Shown: positions 39,051 to 49,879 of the stretch, piece by piece
Numbering within the stretch: the first letter of the stretch is position 1
Layout of the letters: each line of letters opens with the position of its first letter
Assembly (NCBI GenBank): GCA_036023115.1
Contig: JAYKKT010000079.1
Location: 16,579,501 to 16,643,500, forward strand
From: Brasenia schreberi
Lineage: Eukaryota > Streptophyta > Magnoliopsida > Nymphaeales > Cabombaceae
Direction of reading: 5' to 3'
DNA: 64,000 nt
Position numbers and translations under genes: made by a program
The notes under the pieces: model-generated
Database searches by the model: none
The model's input: only the letters and a program-made list of their open reading frames with translations
Told to the model about the DNA's origin: nothing

Positions 39051-39262
39051 GCGTAGGTCGCATTTGAATGTGGTCGAGCCAGAGTAGGCAGCATTAATCT
39101 GTTCATGTTGATGAACTGCAGTTTCCTGTTTCATGTGTGCGTTTGCGTGTGTATATATATATATACGCATAGGTCGCATTTGAATGTGGTTGAGCCAGAG
39201 TAGGCAGCGTTAAGCTGTTCATGTCGATGAACTGCAGTTTCCTGTTTCATGTGTGTGTATAT
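39051..39262. repeat. Tandem duplication, about 115-bp unit, two copies
   Basis: GTCGCATTTGAATGTGGT, GAGCCAGAGTAGGCAGC and GATGAACTGCAGTTTCCTG occur in the same order starting near 39054 and near 39170, each followed by a CATGTGTG/TATATA run. It lies in what would be the promoter of the SAUR relic. Confidence 0.9.
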
Positions 39263-39432
39263 ATACATGTCTGTGTGTGCATTGTACACATAAAACTTAC
39301 AGAAATTTAAATGGATTTTCTTCAATTACATGCAACACAAGTTGGAATTGAAAATCATGCGATGTTGGGAACATATCTAATGGTTTAGATGGGTATGATG
39401 TTTTCATTACAATATACTAATGCCATATTATA

Positions 39433-40517
39433 CATTTTAGAGCAAAAAAAGAACAAAAAAGAAAAGAAAGAAAGACCTTCACATGATATTTATTAATCTA
39501 GAAAAAGCTTATGATAGGATACCGAGGAAGATTCTTTGGAGAACTTTGGAAAAAAGAGGTATCTCATTGACATACATTAACCTTATAAGAGACATATATG
39601 ATGGTGCAAAAACATGTGTGAGGACTCATGAAGGAATGACAGATTTCTTTGAAGTTAATATTGGGTTACATCAAGGATAACTTTAAGTCCATACTAATGG
39701 TGATTGATGAGTTAACAAAACATATTAAGATAAATACCTTGGTGTATGTTATTTGCAGATGACATTGTGTTAGTGGAGGAGTCCAAGGAAAAAGTTAATA
39801 GAAAATTAGAACTATGGAGAGAAACATTAGAAAGCAAAGGCCTCTAACTTAGTAGAACAAAGACATAATATATGGAATGTAAGTTTGATCATTTGATTAC
39901 TTAAGAGGACATAGAAATTAAAATTGGCACACATTGCATTCCCAAAAGAAAAGTTTTAAATACCTAGGGTCAATTTTTAAGAGTGATGGAAGAATTAATG
40001 AAGATGTTATGCATAGAATTAATGCTCGTTGGTTAAAATGGAGAGGAGCATCATGTATTCTTTGTGATAAGAAGATACCATTAAAGTTAAAAGGTAAATA
40101 TTATAAAGCAACAATTAGGCCTGCCATGTTTTATGGTTTTGAGTGTTGGGCAATTAATCATCAACATGTACAAAAGATGTCTGTGACAGAAATGAAGATG
40201 TTGAGATGGATGAGTGATACAAGAAAAGATCGTATACATAATGAGGTTATCAGAAAAAAAATTAGGAGTGGCACCAATAGAGGATAAAATGAGAGAAAAA
40301 ATCAAAAGAATAACCTATAAGAAGGTATGAAAAATCTAAATTTGGAAAGTATTAAAAGAGTTAGAGGACGACCACAAAAGTGTTGGAAAGAAACAATAAA
40401 GAATGATTGAGCTTATTGTGAGTTAACTGCTAACATGACACATGATAGGGCTATGTAGAAACAAAGAATCCATGTAGCCGATCCCGTCTATTATGGGAAA
40501 ATGCTTAGTTGTTGTTG
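39433..40517 (+). mobile_element. RTE-type LINE, 5'-truncated copy with target-site duplication
   Basis: Begins in the RT domain ([31 protein letters not shown]) and ends in (TTG)n. It is flanked by TATACTAATGCCATATTATA at 39413-39432 and 40518-40537, a perfect 20-bp duplication, so the insertion is fairly young. Frameshifts and deletions, including loss of the segment containing RRYEK, show it is inactive. Confidence 0.93.
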
Positions 40518-40594
40518 TATACTAATGCCATATTATATCTTACAACTTTTGGGACCAAACAGCCAAATTTTGGGGATACTATTGTTACTGCGAT

Positions 40595-40622
40595 ATGGGA
40601 AAAGGCTTAGGTGGTGTTGTTG
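40595..40622 (+). mobile_element. 28-bp RTE LINE tail insertion (micro-LINE 4)
   Basis: ATGGGAAAAGGCTTAGGTGG followed by TGTTGTTG, only the LINE 3' end. It is flanked by TATTGTTACTG(C/T)GAT at 40580-40594 and 40623-40637, a 15-bp duplication with one mismatch. It lies between the larger LINE and the first SAUR copy. Confidence 0.85.
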
Positions 40623-41015
40623 TATTGTTACTGTGATCTGATTGACTAAAAGACATGCTTGGGAGCTTGATGTGGGTGCTGTCCAAGTGGGACCTGGAAC
40701 AGATCAATCCAATGCTAGCCAGGCTCTTATCTCTGCAGTGTGATGAGCTACAAAAGATTAGTTTGGAGTGATCATCGAATAATGTCCGGGTGAGACGTAA
40801 CATGTTTATGAGGATCTAATCCATTACCCAGTCGGAAAACATCAAAGCTAGAAAATTCTGGCACAATCACTTGTTTCATTGGGTAGGTGTTTCCATACAT
40901 GATCATTTCATGCATGGTTTTCTTGGCTTTGAGACACATACAAGACATCAATTGAATGGGCAAGTCGAAGCAGCTAATTGAGGTTGAATCAAAGATCCAA
41001 ATTAGCTCAAGATAT

Positions 41016-41348
41016 AAGCTTCACTGTCGCTTCAGTCACTGCTGGATTAAGGAAGCCGCCTTAAGTGGTGTCTTAACTCGTCCTCCAAAAGACAAGAAGA
41101 TACTTCTTCAAGGAATCAACATGTTACTGCAAGACATCACATTGACAATACAAGTGATTGTGCCACTTACCATCCTTGTTTTTTTGACTCTACCATTTGT
41201 TAGACTAGGTGTACTGATTGATAGGGTCCTCATACTGATTTCAAGTCTCATCAAAATATAGGGATAAATTTTCATGTGTTGTGACCAGTGCCAGAACACC
41301 CTTTTTCTTACACATAAGGTATTTTCCCACCATCACATGATTCTTGGT
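41016..41348 (+). promoter_or_regulatory. Duplicated SAUR upstream module, copy at SAUR pseudogene 1
   Basis: Contains CACATTGACAATACAAGTG, ATTGTGCCACTTACCATCC and the block CCCACCATCACATGATTCTT. Matching sequence lies upstream of the SAUR genes at 52212 (plus) and 59123 (minus). CACATG is a known hormone-response-associated word in SAUR promoters; its function here is inferred. Confidence 0.6.
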
Positions 41349-41398
41349 TCCTACTTGTCTTCAATGTTGATGAGGACACCCGATTTCCTTCCCTCTCC

Positions 41399-41407
41399 TA
41401 TATATAT
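41399..41407 (+). promoter_or_regulatory. TATA box of SAUR pseudogene 1
   Basis: TATATATAC after a CT-rich stretch, about 140 bp upstream of the ATG. It sits at the same relative place as in the intact SAUR copies. Confidence 0.6.
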
Positions 41408-41545
41408 ACATGCCAAAGAAACAAAAGTTCATCATCAACATAAACATATCAGTCTCATATACAGGCTCACATACGTTCAATTTGCTTTCCTCAACCCTTT
41501 ACACAACTGAACCATATTCATCGTCGTTGCTACTATTCTGGAAAA

Positions 41546-41945
41546 ATGATCAGCACAAAGAAGTTAGTTGAAATGGCTGAGGATGGATGCTAGAGGGAGG
41601 AAAAGAATCTCCATTGGCTACAGAATAGCAACAGCAGGAGAGCAGCAACAATGGCAGAAAGGGTCATTTTATGGCGTATGCAACAGATGGCAAAACATAC
41701 ATACTTCCTTTAGCTTACCTTCGAAGGCCAATCTTTTAGGAGCTGTTGAAGGCAGCAGAGGAAGAATTTGGATTGAACATTGATGGTGCAATCACACTCC
41801 TTTGTGACTCTCTATTCATGGATTACATTGCATAAAAGCACGAGTAAGCATATGGAGGACGCATTGCCAGTGCCATTGAGCAGCGGCAGATGCTCGTCAT
41901 CTTCTAATTGCCTCACATCTACTCTTTACGGCTTTCTGATTTAGA
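41546..41945 (+). pseudogene. SAUR: SAUR pseudogene 1
   Basis: Starts normally (MISTKKLVEMA), then about 12 bp that should encode RKWQ is missing and the frame runs into TAG after GGATGGATGC. Homology to the family continues in shifted frames: NSNSRRA, AEEEFGLNIDGAITL and DSLFMDYIA, with more stops. The 3' half belongs with the 52212 and 59123 copies (type with FDSLLMDYV). Promoter, TATA box and 3' flank are preserved, so it died by small deletions after duplication. Confidence 0.9.
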
Positions 41946-42588
41946 GAGTCATTAATCTGTGGAGAATCAATATATAACACAGTGCATACTTGTACAGAGA
42001 AATTTTGAGTTGATTTCCATTTTTTTTGCGTTATTCAAGCTTTCAGTTACTATATCTTAGCATTTTAGATTTTGAATACGGTTCAAGGGAAGTTTAGCAA
42101 ATCTGTTGGAGATTGCTTCATCACCAATTTAAGACAATTGTACCCAATAACTTTATATGCTGTTGACTGTTTCATGGATCGCATCCGTAAGGCTGAGAAG
42201 GCTCGTCTTTTGCCGATTATTTACAGATACAAACTTCGAGTAGTTATCAGGTAGAAGAATCAAGAGTCAGAAATAAATCCAAGATTGTATTATGTTAATG
42301 AAAACTTGTGCTGGTTTATAAGTCATTGATGAACTGTAAAACTTATTTATTATACAATAACAAATTCCATTGAAAAAGATTATCTGTTTCAGAAAACTAT
42401 GTTACAGAGGTATAAGAAATGAACATTCTACGACTTTGATGTCTGAGATATTAACCATATGAGATCTTTAATCTCTTCCATGCGTTCACGTTAACCTGGT
42501 GCCGATGTAAGGCACTGATATTGACATGAATGTACTTGAGGATTCTTTTCACTTAGACTACATCCATCCAAGATGGGGCCCCATGCTT

Positions 42589-43148
42589 CAACAACAACAA
42601 CTAAGCTTTTTCCCATACTAGATGGGGTTGGCTGCATGGATTATTTGTTTACACATAGCCCTATCATGTGCTAGAACTCAATATAAACTAGATCATTCTT
42701 TATAGTTTCTTTTCAACACTTTGAGGTAGTCCTCTTCCTTTTTAAATATTTTTATAATCTAATTTTTCATATTTTCTTATGTCAAGTGTTTTTTGATCGT
42801 CTTTCAACATGTCCAAACCATCTTAAACAATTTTTCCTCATTATCCTCTATTGGTGCTACTCTCAGTTGGTTTCTAATAACCTCATTATCTATAAGGTCT
42901 TTCCTTGGATGACCACTCATCCATCTCAACATATTCATTTCTGCTACAAACATCTTTTACACATGGTTAATTGCCCCACTCAGAACCATAAATATAGCAG
43001 GTCTAATTATTGCTCTATAATATTTTACCTTTTAACTTTAATTATATATTCTTATCACACAAAATACCTTATGCCCCTCTCTATTTTAACTAACTGGCAT
43101 TAATTTTATATGTAACATCTCCATCACCTTAAAAAATTGACCCTAGGC
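42589..43148 (-). mobile_element. RTE-type LINE, 3' fragment
   Basis: (CAA)n tail, AGCTTTTTCCCATACTAGAT and the C-terminal ORF region (WMSGHPRKD-like) on the minus strand. It ends at AAAAATTGACCCTAGG, the same internal point region as in copy A. It is strongly diverged. No target-site duplication was found. Confidence 0.85.
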
Positions 43149-43416
43149 CAAACCAGCCTGAGGCCAGTTTTATTTTCGGTTCCAAAAACCAAATAGGGTT
43201 GCTGGTTTCAATCACAGTTGGTTTCGGGGTGGTTCCAAATTAAATCCAAAACTGTCGCTTGGAAACGAGTAAAAAACATTAAAAAGTAAATACATTTAAA
43301 GAGATTAAATTTGTTTCTGAGCTGGTGGTTCGAAACCACGGGTTCAGGTTTCATCAGTTCCTAACCCAGTTCAATCTCATTTGTAACCATTGAGCATGTT
43401 CCAAACCAGCCATGCT

Positions 43417-43452
<36 letters not shown>

Positions 43453-44657
43453 AATATAAATATATATAAAGAGAGAGGTAGTGCTAATACATAATGTACT
43501 TAGCATGCAATCTTGCTTAAATATCTCTACCATTGATCTTTGAACAATAGTGGGATTTTAATTACCTTGCATTTAATTCAAATCTTCGTTGTTTATTTAA
43601 AAGATCGAAAGATGAAAATTTAACCAAAATCATGCACCTAACCACATTATGCATTTAACGCTATCATTCTATATATAAAAGTTGTAGGATGCAAACCAGT
43701 AATATAGAAAGTCTGTTCAGCCTTAGTGTAGCAGTCAACTACCGGTAATCCAAAACAGAACGTGAGTGTCCCTCCCTGAGTGTTAAGCTTGCCGAAAATG
43801 TTTACACTCAAAGACACACTCTAACAGCAAAAGCAAGAGACGAGCAAATGTACGGAAACTTGAAGGCGGCTTGAGTTCTTTTTATAGTAGACAGGAGTTC
43901 GCGCTTAAATTTCATAAATTGAAAAATCCTTCTCCATGACATGTATGCCATAAAAAAAACGAACATTATCACATGCACATGGCCATGTGTCTCTGCATAA
44001 TTGTGGAAGTTCCCATCATCATGATTTACCCAGCGTCCGTCTACTACTTAGCATTCAATGTAGTCAAATAATTGTGCAAGGCAATCAACCATGCATTTAA
44101 TTGTATAATTGGACTCTGAAATATTTTCTTACGGTGAAGACATTAAAAAAGAGAACTTTTATGCTAGTCGGATTGTCTATCTTATAGAAGCCATATCTAA
44201 GCATATAAAGTAGACTAAACAGATTAAACGTCTACGTTCTGTGACCCATCCTCCAGTAGGACCTGAAATTTTTTAGTTGTATCCTAAGCATTTGAAAAGA
44301 GATTATGTTTTTGTTTTGGAAATGAAAGCTTCATATTTTATAAAAGGCACCAGACTTGTGAATTCCTTCTTCCCTGATTGAATGAACTAAAATTGCACAA
44401 GGATTTGCTGTCGATTCACAAAATATAAGTCTAGCATAACTATGCACACAACAATCATTAGGAAGATATCTCAGAAGTAATTTTCATGCCATGATTGTCA
44501 TAAAACAGTGACAAAAGTATATAATGATTTTAAGCATGTTAATGTCAACCTCCTCAGTGATAAGAAAACTTGTTTTAGCATAAGACTGTCTAAGATGTGT
44601 TTTCTTGATTGTATGTATTCAATTCAAAATTTTGTGTACAATATGTCATCTAAGAAC
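43149..44657. other. Intergenic with degenerate repeats
   Basis: 43150-43410 is the second copy of the GGTTC-rich repeat. 43418-43470 is a compound (CT)n(TA)n tract. 43490-43670 is AT-rich with GCATAAT/ATTATGC ends and shares words with 38520-38600, perhaps a MITE. The remainder shows no gene. Confidence 0.5.
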
Positions 44658-45044
44658 TTAGAACACATGAAGGGGAAAATGTTGGCAAGGGTGTCTACGA
44701 GGGAAGTCAGAGAACGATAAGCATCTGTTGTTGCTTAAAGACAACAACAATGCACTCTCCGTGTCACAAGGAAGTGTGATTGAACCGTTGATGTTAAATC
44801 CAAATTTTTCCTCTGCCATCTTCAAAAGATCTTGGAAGACTGGTCTTTGAAGGTAGGTCAAGGGAAGCATGTATCTTTTGCTGTCTGCTGCATAGGCCAC
44901 AAAATGTCCCTTCTCTGCAACCGCCTCTGCTCTTCTTCTGCTGTTGCACTTTTGTAACCCACTGAAAGAGACTCTTTTCCTCCCACTAGCAGCTATTTTC
45001 TGCCATTTCCTAGCCATCTAAACTAGCCTCTTTGTGCTAATCAT
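44658..45044 (-). pseudogene. SAUR: SAUR pseudogene 2 (nonsense codon and in-frame deletion)
   Basis: The ancestral ATG at 45044 gives MISTKRLV and then TAG where the other copies have GAG. A downstream ATG (45017) opens 119 codons: MARKWQKIAASGRKRVS, AEKGHFVAYAADSKRYMLPL, FQDLLKMAEEKFGFNINGSI. After LPCDT about 18 codons are missing in frame compared with the 146-aa copies (the DYIMSLL helix and what follows), then SALLLSLSNNRCLSFSDF resumes. The TATA box (45188-45195) and upstream module are intact. It could still make a shortened protein, but the damage to the conserved core suggests a non-functional gene. Divergent neighbour of the SAUR at 45908. Confidence 0.8.
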
Positions 45045-45187
45045 TCTTTCAGGATGGTGAGGAAGATGATGAATAAGTTTCAAGTGCTGTTGTAAAAGAT
45101 TGAGGAAGACGATCTGATTGTAGCTGAGCTTGAGTCGATAGTATTGATGTGTTTGTGTTGATGATGAACCTGGGTATCTTGAGCATG

Positions 45188-45195
45188 TATATATA
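45188..45195 (-). promoter_or_regulatory. TATA box of SAUR pseudogene 2
   Basis: TATATATA on the minus strand, about 145 bp upstream of the ancestral ATG, in the context GCATGTATATATAG shared with the SAUR at 54552. Farther upstream, 45259-45288 carries the family block with CACATG and ATGTGAT. Confidence 0.6.
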
Positions 45196-45775
45196 GATGG
45201 AGAGTGAATTGAATTTGGGTTGCCTTCCCTTACCGTGAGGACAAGTGGGAACAAAGTATCATGTGATGCTGGAGGGCATACCACATGGGTAAGGAAATGG
45301 GTGTTCACTTTCTCATTGCAGCATTTACATATGGGACCTGGTTTAATTTTCAAAACTGGGACATCGTGGCAGACATGTGGATTTTGCTGCTAAAAGGCTG
45401 ACAAACAAGATGCACTCGTGTGTGCGAGAGAGAAGGATCTAATGGATCCACAACCTCAGAACAGCAGAGACAAAACACATGGGCAGAGGGCTGGCGCAAT
45501 CACTTCCACCATCATAGTGCGTATCTTACCATGAAACTTTGATGCCTTGACTTAGTACGTTTTTGCTCCTTCAGAGGATGTGAACAAAGCTAACAATTAA
45601 ATAGATGCTGGGTGGCTGTTAAGCTAACTTGGCCCATCTGTGGATGGCTAGTCTGTGCCTAACCATGCATTTAATGCAAAGACCAACTAATGTAGTACGT
45701 AAGAGGTCATGTGATGAGCACCCAATTTGAAATGTCTCACATTTTACTTGATTAGTATCTGTCCCAATCTCCTGC

Positions 45776-45783
45776 TATATATA
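45776..45783 (+). promoter_or_regulatory. TATA box of the SAUR gene at 45908
   Basis: CTGCTATATATAC, 125-132 bp upstream of the ATG. The surrounding promoter (CCTAACCAT, TGATGAGCAC) matches that of the pseudogene at 61064 (minus) rather than the other SAURs. Confidence 0.65.
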
Positions 45784-45907
45784 CATAACCGAGCAATCAA
45801 AGTTCATCACAAACCGATCTGAATCCTTCATTCTTAGTATCTGTTATCGAAGCAAATATCCTAATTCAACTTTCAGTTGACACTTGAGCAACGTTTCTTG
45901 TGTAAAA

Positions 45908-46348
45908 ATGATCAGCACAAGGAGGCTAGTGGAGATCGCCAGGAAATGGCAGAAGATGGCTGCTAGAAGGGGGAAACGAATGTCCTTTGGTGCTATGCAG
46001 GAAAGCAGCAGCAAAAATAAAGTAACATCAGTTGCAGAGAAGGGCCATTTTGTAGCCTATGCTGCAGATGGGAAGAGATACATGATTCCCTTGGCTTACC
46101 TCCAAAGGCCCATCTTCCCAGAGTTGTTGAAGATGGCAGAGGAAGAATTTGGACTGAACATTGATGGTGCAATTACATTGCCATGTGACTCTCAAGTCAT
46201 TGACTACATCATGTCACTTTTGTGCAGAAACACGAGTAGACAGATGGGGAACGTTTTATTATTGTCTTTAAGCAGCAGTAGATGCTTATCATCCTCTGAC
46301 CTGCCTCGATGTCACCATTCCCGACATATGCCTCTTCAAGGATTTTGA
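45908..46348 (+). CDS. SAUR: SAUR-family auxin-responsive protein (SAUR61-68 type), intact
   Basis: 146 aa, single exon. Starts MISTRRLVEIARKWQKMAA, the N-terminus typical of the SAUR61-68 group. The conserved SAUR domain spans about residues 42-105: VAEKGHFVAYAADGKRYMIP, LAYLQRPIFPELLKMAEEEF and LNIDGAITLPCDSQVIDYIM. SAUR proteins are short-lived, often plasma-membrane-associated, and promote cell expansion by inhibiting PP2C.D phosphatases and so keeping H+-ATPases active. A longer frame opens upstream (from 45884) but begins with TTG, so the ATG at 45908 is the start. Its nearest relative by promoter and C-terminus is the pseudogene at 61064. No intron or break. Confidence 0.95.
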   Translation: MISTRRLVEIARKWQKMAARRGKRMSFGAMQESSSKNKVTSVAEKGHFVAYAADGKRYMIPLAYLQRPIFPELLKMAEEEFGLNIDGAITLPCDSQVIDYIMSLLCRNTSRQMGNVLLLSLSSSRCLSSSDLPRCHHSRHMPLQGF

Positions 46349-47469
46349 GAGAAACAAGCATTTTTCATACGATACACTTGTACAAAGAAAATTTTGATAG
46401 TATTTCGTCTTCATCTTCTCTCTTTTTTTGGGTTCAAGAAATGCAAATTATTGTACTTCTTTCAATCAAAATATCAGAGAAATGAAGGAAAAAACTCGGT
46501 GTAAGATCTCTTCTTATTCTCGATTGGACATTATTTTTAATAACCAGCTGACATTGTTATCTGTCACTTCACAAACGTTTCTCTAGAGGTTATCATTGAA
46601 GCTTTATTCTGCATTGTACCTAGTATACGGTCCTCATTTTACCAAGAACCATTTCTTACTGGAAGTGATAAATTTCTCGACAATATACTTGTATTCAACG
46701 CAAGTGGTTCACATGACATGCTGGTTTCAGTCATTCCACCGAGACACATCTCTATGTTTCTAGGGCCACACAAGAGGAGTACTTATGTGACCTTGCCAAG
46801 TTTTCTTGGGTGCTATGGCTGAATGATTGATAGATGGAATTTAACGGATGCCCTGGGCCCTAACAAAAGATGGATCATAGTTTTGGTGCATGCACAGAAT
46901 ATATAGTTATAGCCTCAAGGTGATTCTCCTGAACGAGGGCTCCAAATTCAAGTATTTCACCTATCAATAGGATTACCTAAATTTTGCTTCTGTTCATACA
47001 AGTAGTGATAATATATGGTTATCTGTTTACACAAGTAGCATGAGTCTGGATTCTAGGCTCACCATGTCTTTCTCCAACCTCTTTAATATGAACTTTTCAG
47101 CTATTTGTAGAAAAATAAGCAACTTATCTGAATTTAAAAACCCTGAATTAGTCAAATCCAGAGTGAAAATGAAAGAACCAGCAAGAATGTCACGAGGAAA
47201 CTAAAATCCAGAGAAATACATTGTTCTGGTCGTTATTGGGTTAATATCAGAATATATGACGATTTCCTCAATTTACTTAGCTCGGGCACCTTTTTTCCCT
47301 ACGTAAATAAGTACCTAGGACCCTTTTAAGAGGCTTCTTATATGTTTATATAAGAGACAAACCAAAACTTATTGTTGCTTCTTTCTCTTTTAATACATAT
47401 ATAAACCTTACTAAAGATTCTAATGAGACTTTTGCTAGAAAAAATCGCTTTCTGAGAAAACCTTGCAAA
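46349..47469. other. SAUR 3' flank, repeated elsewhere in the cluster
   Basis: No gene. Segments at 46700-47060 (AGTGGTTCACATGACATGCT, GGTTTC, TTGGTGCATGCACAGAATA, CCAAATTCAAGTATTTC) have counterparts at 55230-55345 and, inverted, at 59890-60215. They are part of the ancestral duplicated unit. 47010-47200 also resembles 51375-51540. Confidence 0.6.
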
Positions 47470-47665
47470 AGCCAACATGATATCGTCGCAAGGCATCGAC
47501 ATGTTGCTGCAAGACGGTTCACATTGACAGCACAATTTATTGTGTCATTCACCAATCTTGGTATGTGAATGCCAGCATATCTTACCTCCTTTCCCATATG
47601 GTATGTCCCCAACATCATATAAGACTCAATCCCATATGGAAAAGGGGAGGTTGATGAATGATTTT
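47470..47665 (+). promoter_or_regulatory. Orphan SAUR promoter module without a gene
   Basis: Contains ATCGACATGTTGCTGCAAGA, TCACATTGACAGCACAA, TTGTGTCATTCACC and CCCATATGGTATGTCCCCAA in the order seen upstream of the SAURs at 52212 and 59123. No SAUR coding sequence follows; after 47665 the similarity ends. Confidence 0.65.
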
Positions 47666-49879
47666 TCAATGTAGTCTTCTCGGTAATCCATTATTATTAT
47701 GGATGAATATAGTTAATTCGGTCGTTATGGTCGGACTTTATTATGGATTTCTAACCACATTTTCTATAGGTCCCTCTTATCTCTTACTTCTACGAACTCG
47801 GGTTATGAAAGAGGGCAGAGAAAAAGATTAAATGGTTCACATCGTAGGTTCTTCCTACAAACTTAGTGGAGGCCCTGCAAATACTTGGAATAATAGTATT
47901 GATACCTGCACAAAGAGCAATAGCTCTCCTGGCTAGGGGATCGGATCATTAGGTTGAAGGTCATGAGTTCAATACCCAGGGTGTGAATCTCGCTTCGGGT
48001 TAGTTGATACTTGCAATAGCTCTCCTGGGTACATCTCTACGTTGCAGTACTTCTGTTCAATAATTAATGAAGGATTAGTTTCGAGTTTAATGTAATCCTT
48101 GGGCGCCATGATGGATGGATACGAGTTTTGGACCCAGTACCAAATACAAACCAAGTGCAACAGGTCTATTGGATCTTGAAGTAGATTCCACTTCATGAAT
48201 ATCGTTATCAATCACTTTTGCATCTCATTCATGGTACAAGTTTTTTACCCCTGTGCTTTGTCTATGAAATCTTAATGTATTCTTTTTTGGATAAAAATCT
48301 GGGGCATGCAAAACAATCTGAGCCTTTGCCCTTCTGATGACAATATTGACCCGATCCATGGGACCCAATGCAATCCAACTCAAATGGGTTTGGATCACCC
48401 AACATGATTGGTTTTTTGTTTGGAGAAAACCCAAATATCTTTGTCCAGGTAGAGGACGGGTAAGGGATAAGAACTAATCAACCCTTCCTGACCCAAACTA
48501 TACATGTAATTTTCAAAAGTTCAACCTTGTAACCTTGATTTGTTCTTTCAATTGTCTGGATTTGATTTACAATTGTTTAGATTTTAACTCGAAATGGTTT
48601 GGATTTTAAGAGGGTATTGGGTAGAGATTGGCGTATGCATTTCCCAACTCACCCCATTGCCATCTTTAGTGTGCCCTCACATTGCCATTCTTAAGCTCAA
48701 CAGAGGTTGCGGGAGCTAGACCTCAGGCAGTGTACAACCTTTCTGAGGTCCTTCGCCGTGGGCTGAAATGTTCCTGATGCTAACCATGCTTCCTCAATAA
48801 TAGTAGAATGAATGTCATCCTGCGGAGACCTTGTATCGCACTGTGTGGCTCAGACATTTCTATTGGGTTACCTCACGTGTGTGGGCGCTTATGCACTCAA
48901 CGCCTGTATTTTGCTCGTGTTTGACTCAACACTTGTCGATAAAGCCCTCTAAGGTTGATCGCTGGGTGGTATAGCCTGGTCATGAGTGTTACCGTTCATA
49001 CATCCTTTTCTACTAAATATTTTTTTCGAAAAAAGACATGTTCATCGCACGTCACCCTTCAAATAGTGGCATACCAAAACGTGTCAATCTTCAAACAGTA
49101 ATGTACCGAAAACACGTTTTATCATCGATTATAAGAGATACACGGTTGAGTATGTCATCTTTAGGATAAGAACACACGGTTCATTGCTCGTCAAATAGTA
49201 ACGTGTGACGGTGTCATTTTTCCTTAAGTAAAACATGCCTTAGATGTGTCTCATCGTCGGTCGCTGATTTCTTTTCTTGTTAGAAAATTTTGTCATGACC
49301 GATAATTTGGAGTTTCGTTTTTATTGATTTTTCGTGAGGTTTATATTTAGATCGAGATAGAGGAAAAAATCCGAAAGAGATCGATAAAAAAAATGAATCA
49401 TGAAAGTAAAAAAAAGGTTAAATATAGTAAAATTTATAGAGAAATCAAAAGAAAAAGGAGAAGCCAACACATGTCATCGTAAGGAGAAAAACCAATGAGC
49501 AAGAAAAGAAGAGAATGTATGTCACCTTTCACGCCCCTTTCATTTTATCCAAGCATCCCTCTATATAGACTAAACCCTAATGGTATCTCGAGAGCCTTTC
49601 ATTGTTCGCCAGGTTGTAAGTTCTTCTAGTGGGCATTTGCATATATATGACTCTCCTTTCAGCAATGGACCTTTCTCACATGATTCTTGGTCAGGTTCAC
49701 AAATTTGACTGTAGTTTCGGAAGAATTCCTTTGTAGGAGATCATCTCCCTTGCCTCTCCTATTCCGACTCGTCAAGGGAGCATGATGCTCTACTCAGAAA
49801 TGAAACTAGCATCAATCTTCTCCTTTGTACCAAGAATGGTTGAGGCATATAGCAGACCAAAATATCGATGAGTGGAAGG
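47666..49879. other. Intergenic, degenerate repeats
   Basis: No gene recognised. A tRNA-like/SINE-like patch lies at 47915-48000 (AATAGCTCTCCTGGC and GAGTTCAATACCC as possible A- and B-boxes). A GACCC/GGGTT-rich patch lies at 48330-48660. 49000-49260 contains repeated ACGTGT/CACGTT words. Confidence 0.4.

Noticed and set aside
45884..45907. Eight-residue N-terminal extension of the SAUR at 45908
   Set aside because: It would start with TTG; all relatives start at the MIST or MVSM methionine.
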